Positions 63,919 to 64,000 of a DNA stretch of 64,000 nucleotides are shown one piece after another. The first letter of the stretch is position 1; every line of letters starts with the position of its first letter. Position numbers and translations under genes: made by a program. This stretch comes from Herbaspirillum autotrophicum (lineage in GTDB: Bacteria > Pseudomonadota > Gammaproteobacteria > Burkholderiales > Burkholderiaceae_D): NCBI RefSeq assembly GCF_001189915.1, contig NZ_LFLS01000002.1, positions 186,001 through 250,000 of the forward strand, written 5' to 3'. The notes below the pieces were generated by a model that saw nothing but the letters and a program-made list of their open reading frames with translations, was not told the origin of the DNA and searched no databases.

Positions 63919-64000
63919 ATGTATGTAATGGATTTTTCCGCGCTGGAAGAATACGCCATCCTGTTCCTGCGCGGCGCCGGCATGACACTCTGGCTCACGG
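63919..64000 (+). CDS. amino-acid ABC transporter permease, N-terminal fragment (cut by window edge)
   Basis: ATG 63919 opens a frame of 27 codons to the window end: EEYAILFLRGAGMTLWLT is the usual N-terminus of His/Glu/Gln-type permeases. It follows the binding protein by 7 bases and completes the transporter outside the window. Confidence 0.75.
   Translation, partial: MYVMDFSALEEYAILFLRGAGMTLWLT

Overview
The window reads as ordinary chromosome of a GC-rich (about 60 %) betaproteobacterium, most likely Burkholderiales of the Oxalobacteraceae type (Herbaspirillum/Collimonas/Duganella-like). This rests on the AcnD-PrpF form of the methylcitrate cycle under a sigma-54 PrpR activator, many LysR/GntR/MarR regulators beside catabolic genes, and the style of ribosome sites and codon use. 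The genus call is inference. I see no rRNA, tRNA, CRISPR array, insertion sequence or phage gene.

Layout. 1-3.4 kb: the C-terminal part of a large AAA/STAND-type ATPase that enters from the left, then a small membrane protein broken by a one-base frameshift. 3.6-10 kb: a sulfur-scavenging group (TonB-dependent receptor, SsuD-like sulfonate monooxygenase, alpha/beta hydrolase, Crp-family regulator, SsuA-like binding protein) with no ssuBC permease/ATPase. 10-16.8 kb: divergent regulator-enzyme pairs (LysR with a TauD-like dioxygenase and an MFS transporter; MarR with a flavin monooxygenase; a further LysR). 16.8-22.1 kb: a beta-propeller protein in an operon with a GltIJKL-type amino-acid ABC transporter, closed by an FCD-GntR regulator. 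22.2-27.9 kb: biotin operon bioB-P450-bioF-bioA-bioD. 27.9-33.7 kb: prpF and acnD opposite prpR, with a recognisable -24/-12 promoter and paired PrpR-type repeats. 33.7-37.8 kb: three compact regulator/enzyme pairs (HxlR/quinone reductase, TetR/RidA, MarR/Tet(X)-like monooxygenase), each with a clear palindromic operator. 37.8-43.4 kb: iron-regulated siderophore cassette (AraC regulator, Fur box, TonB receptor, O-methyltransferase-like protein, MFS importer). 43.4-47.9 kb: gabD-gabT and a divergent GabR/MocR regulator.

47.8-64 kb looks like one co-regulated catabolic region. A nine-gene leftward run (TPP enzyme, N-carbamoyl-amino-acid hydrolase type amidohydrolase, aldehyde dehydrogenase, peptide-type ABC transporter, YncE-like beta-propeller) is followed by two paralogous FCD-GntR regulators, a CitE-like CoA lyase and an amino-acid ABC transporter that runs off the right end. 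A motif TGGTAAGGCCA (or its reverse complement TGGCCTTACCA) stands in front of each transcription unit. At three of the four exact sites it follows a TTGACA/T-N16-TATATT promoter at identical spacing, so I read the region as a self-contained regulon. Its substrate cannot be told from sequence; the enzyme set fits uptake of an N-carbamoyl-, ureido- or amide-linked amino acid and its breakdown through a 2-oxo acid and an aldehyde. This is my main candidate for an undescribed system.
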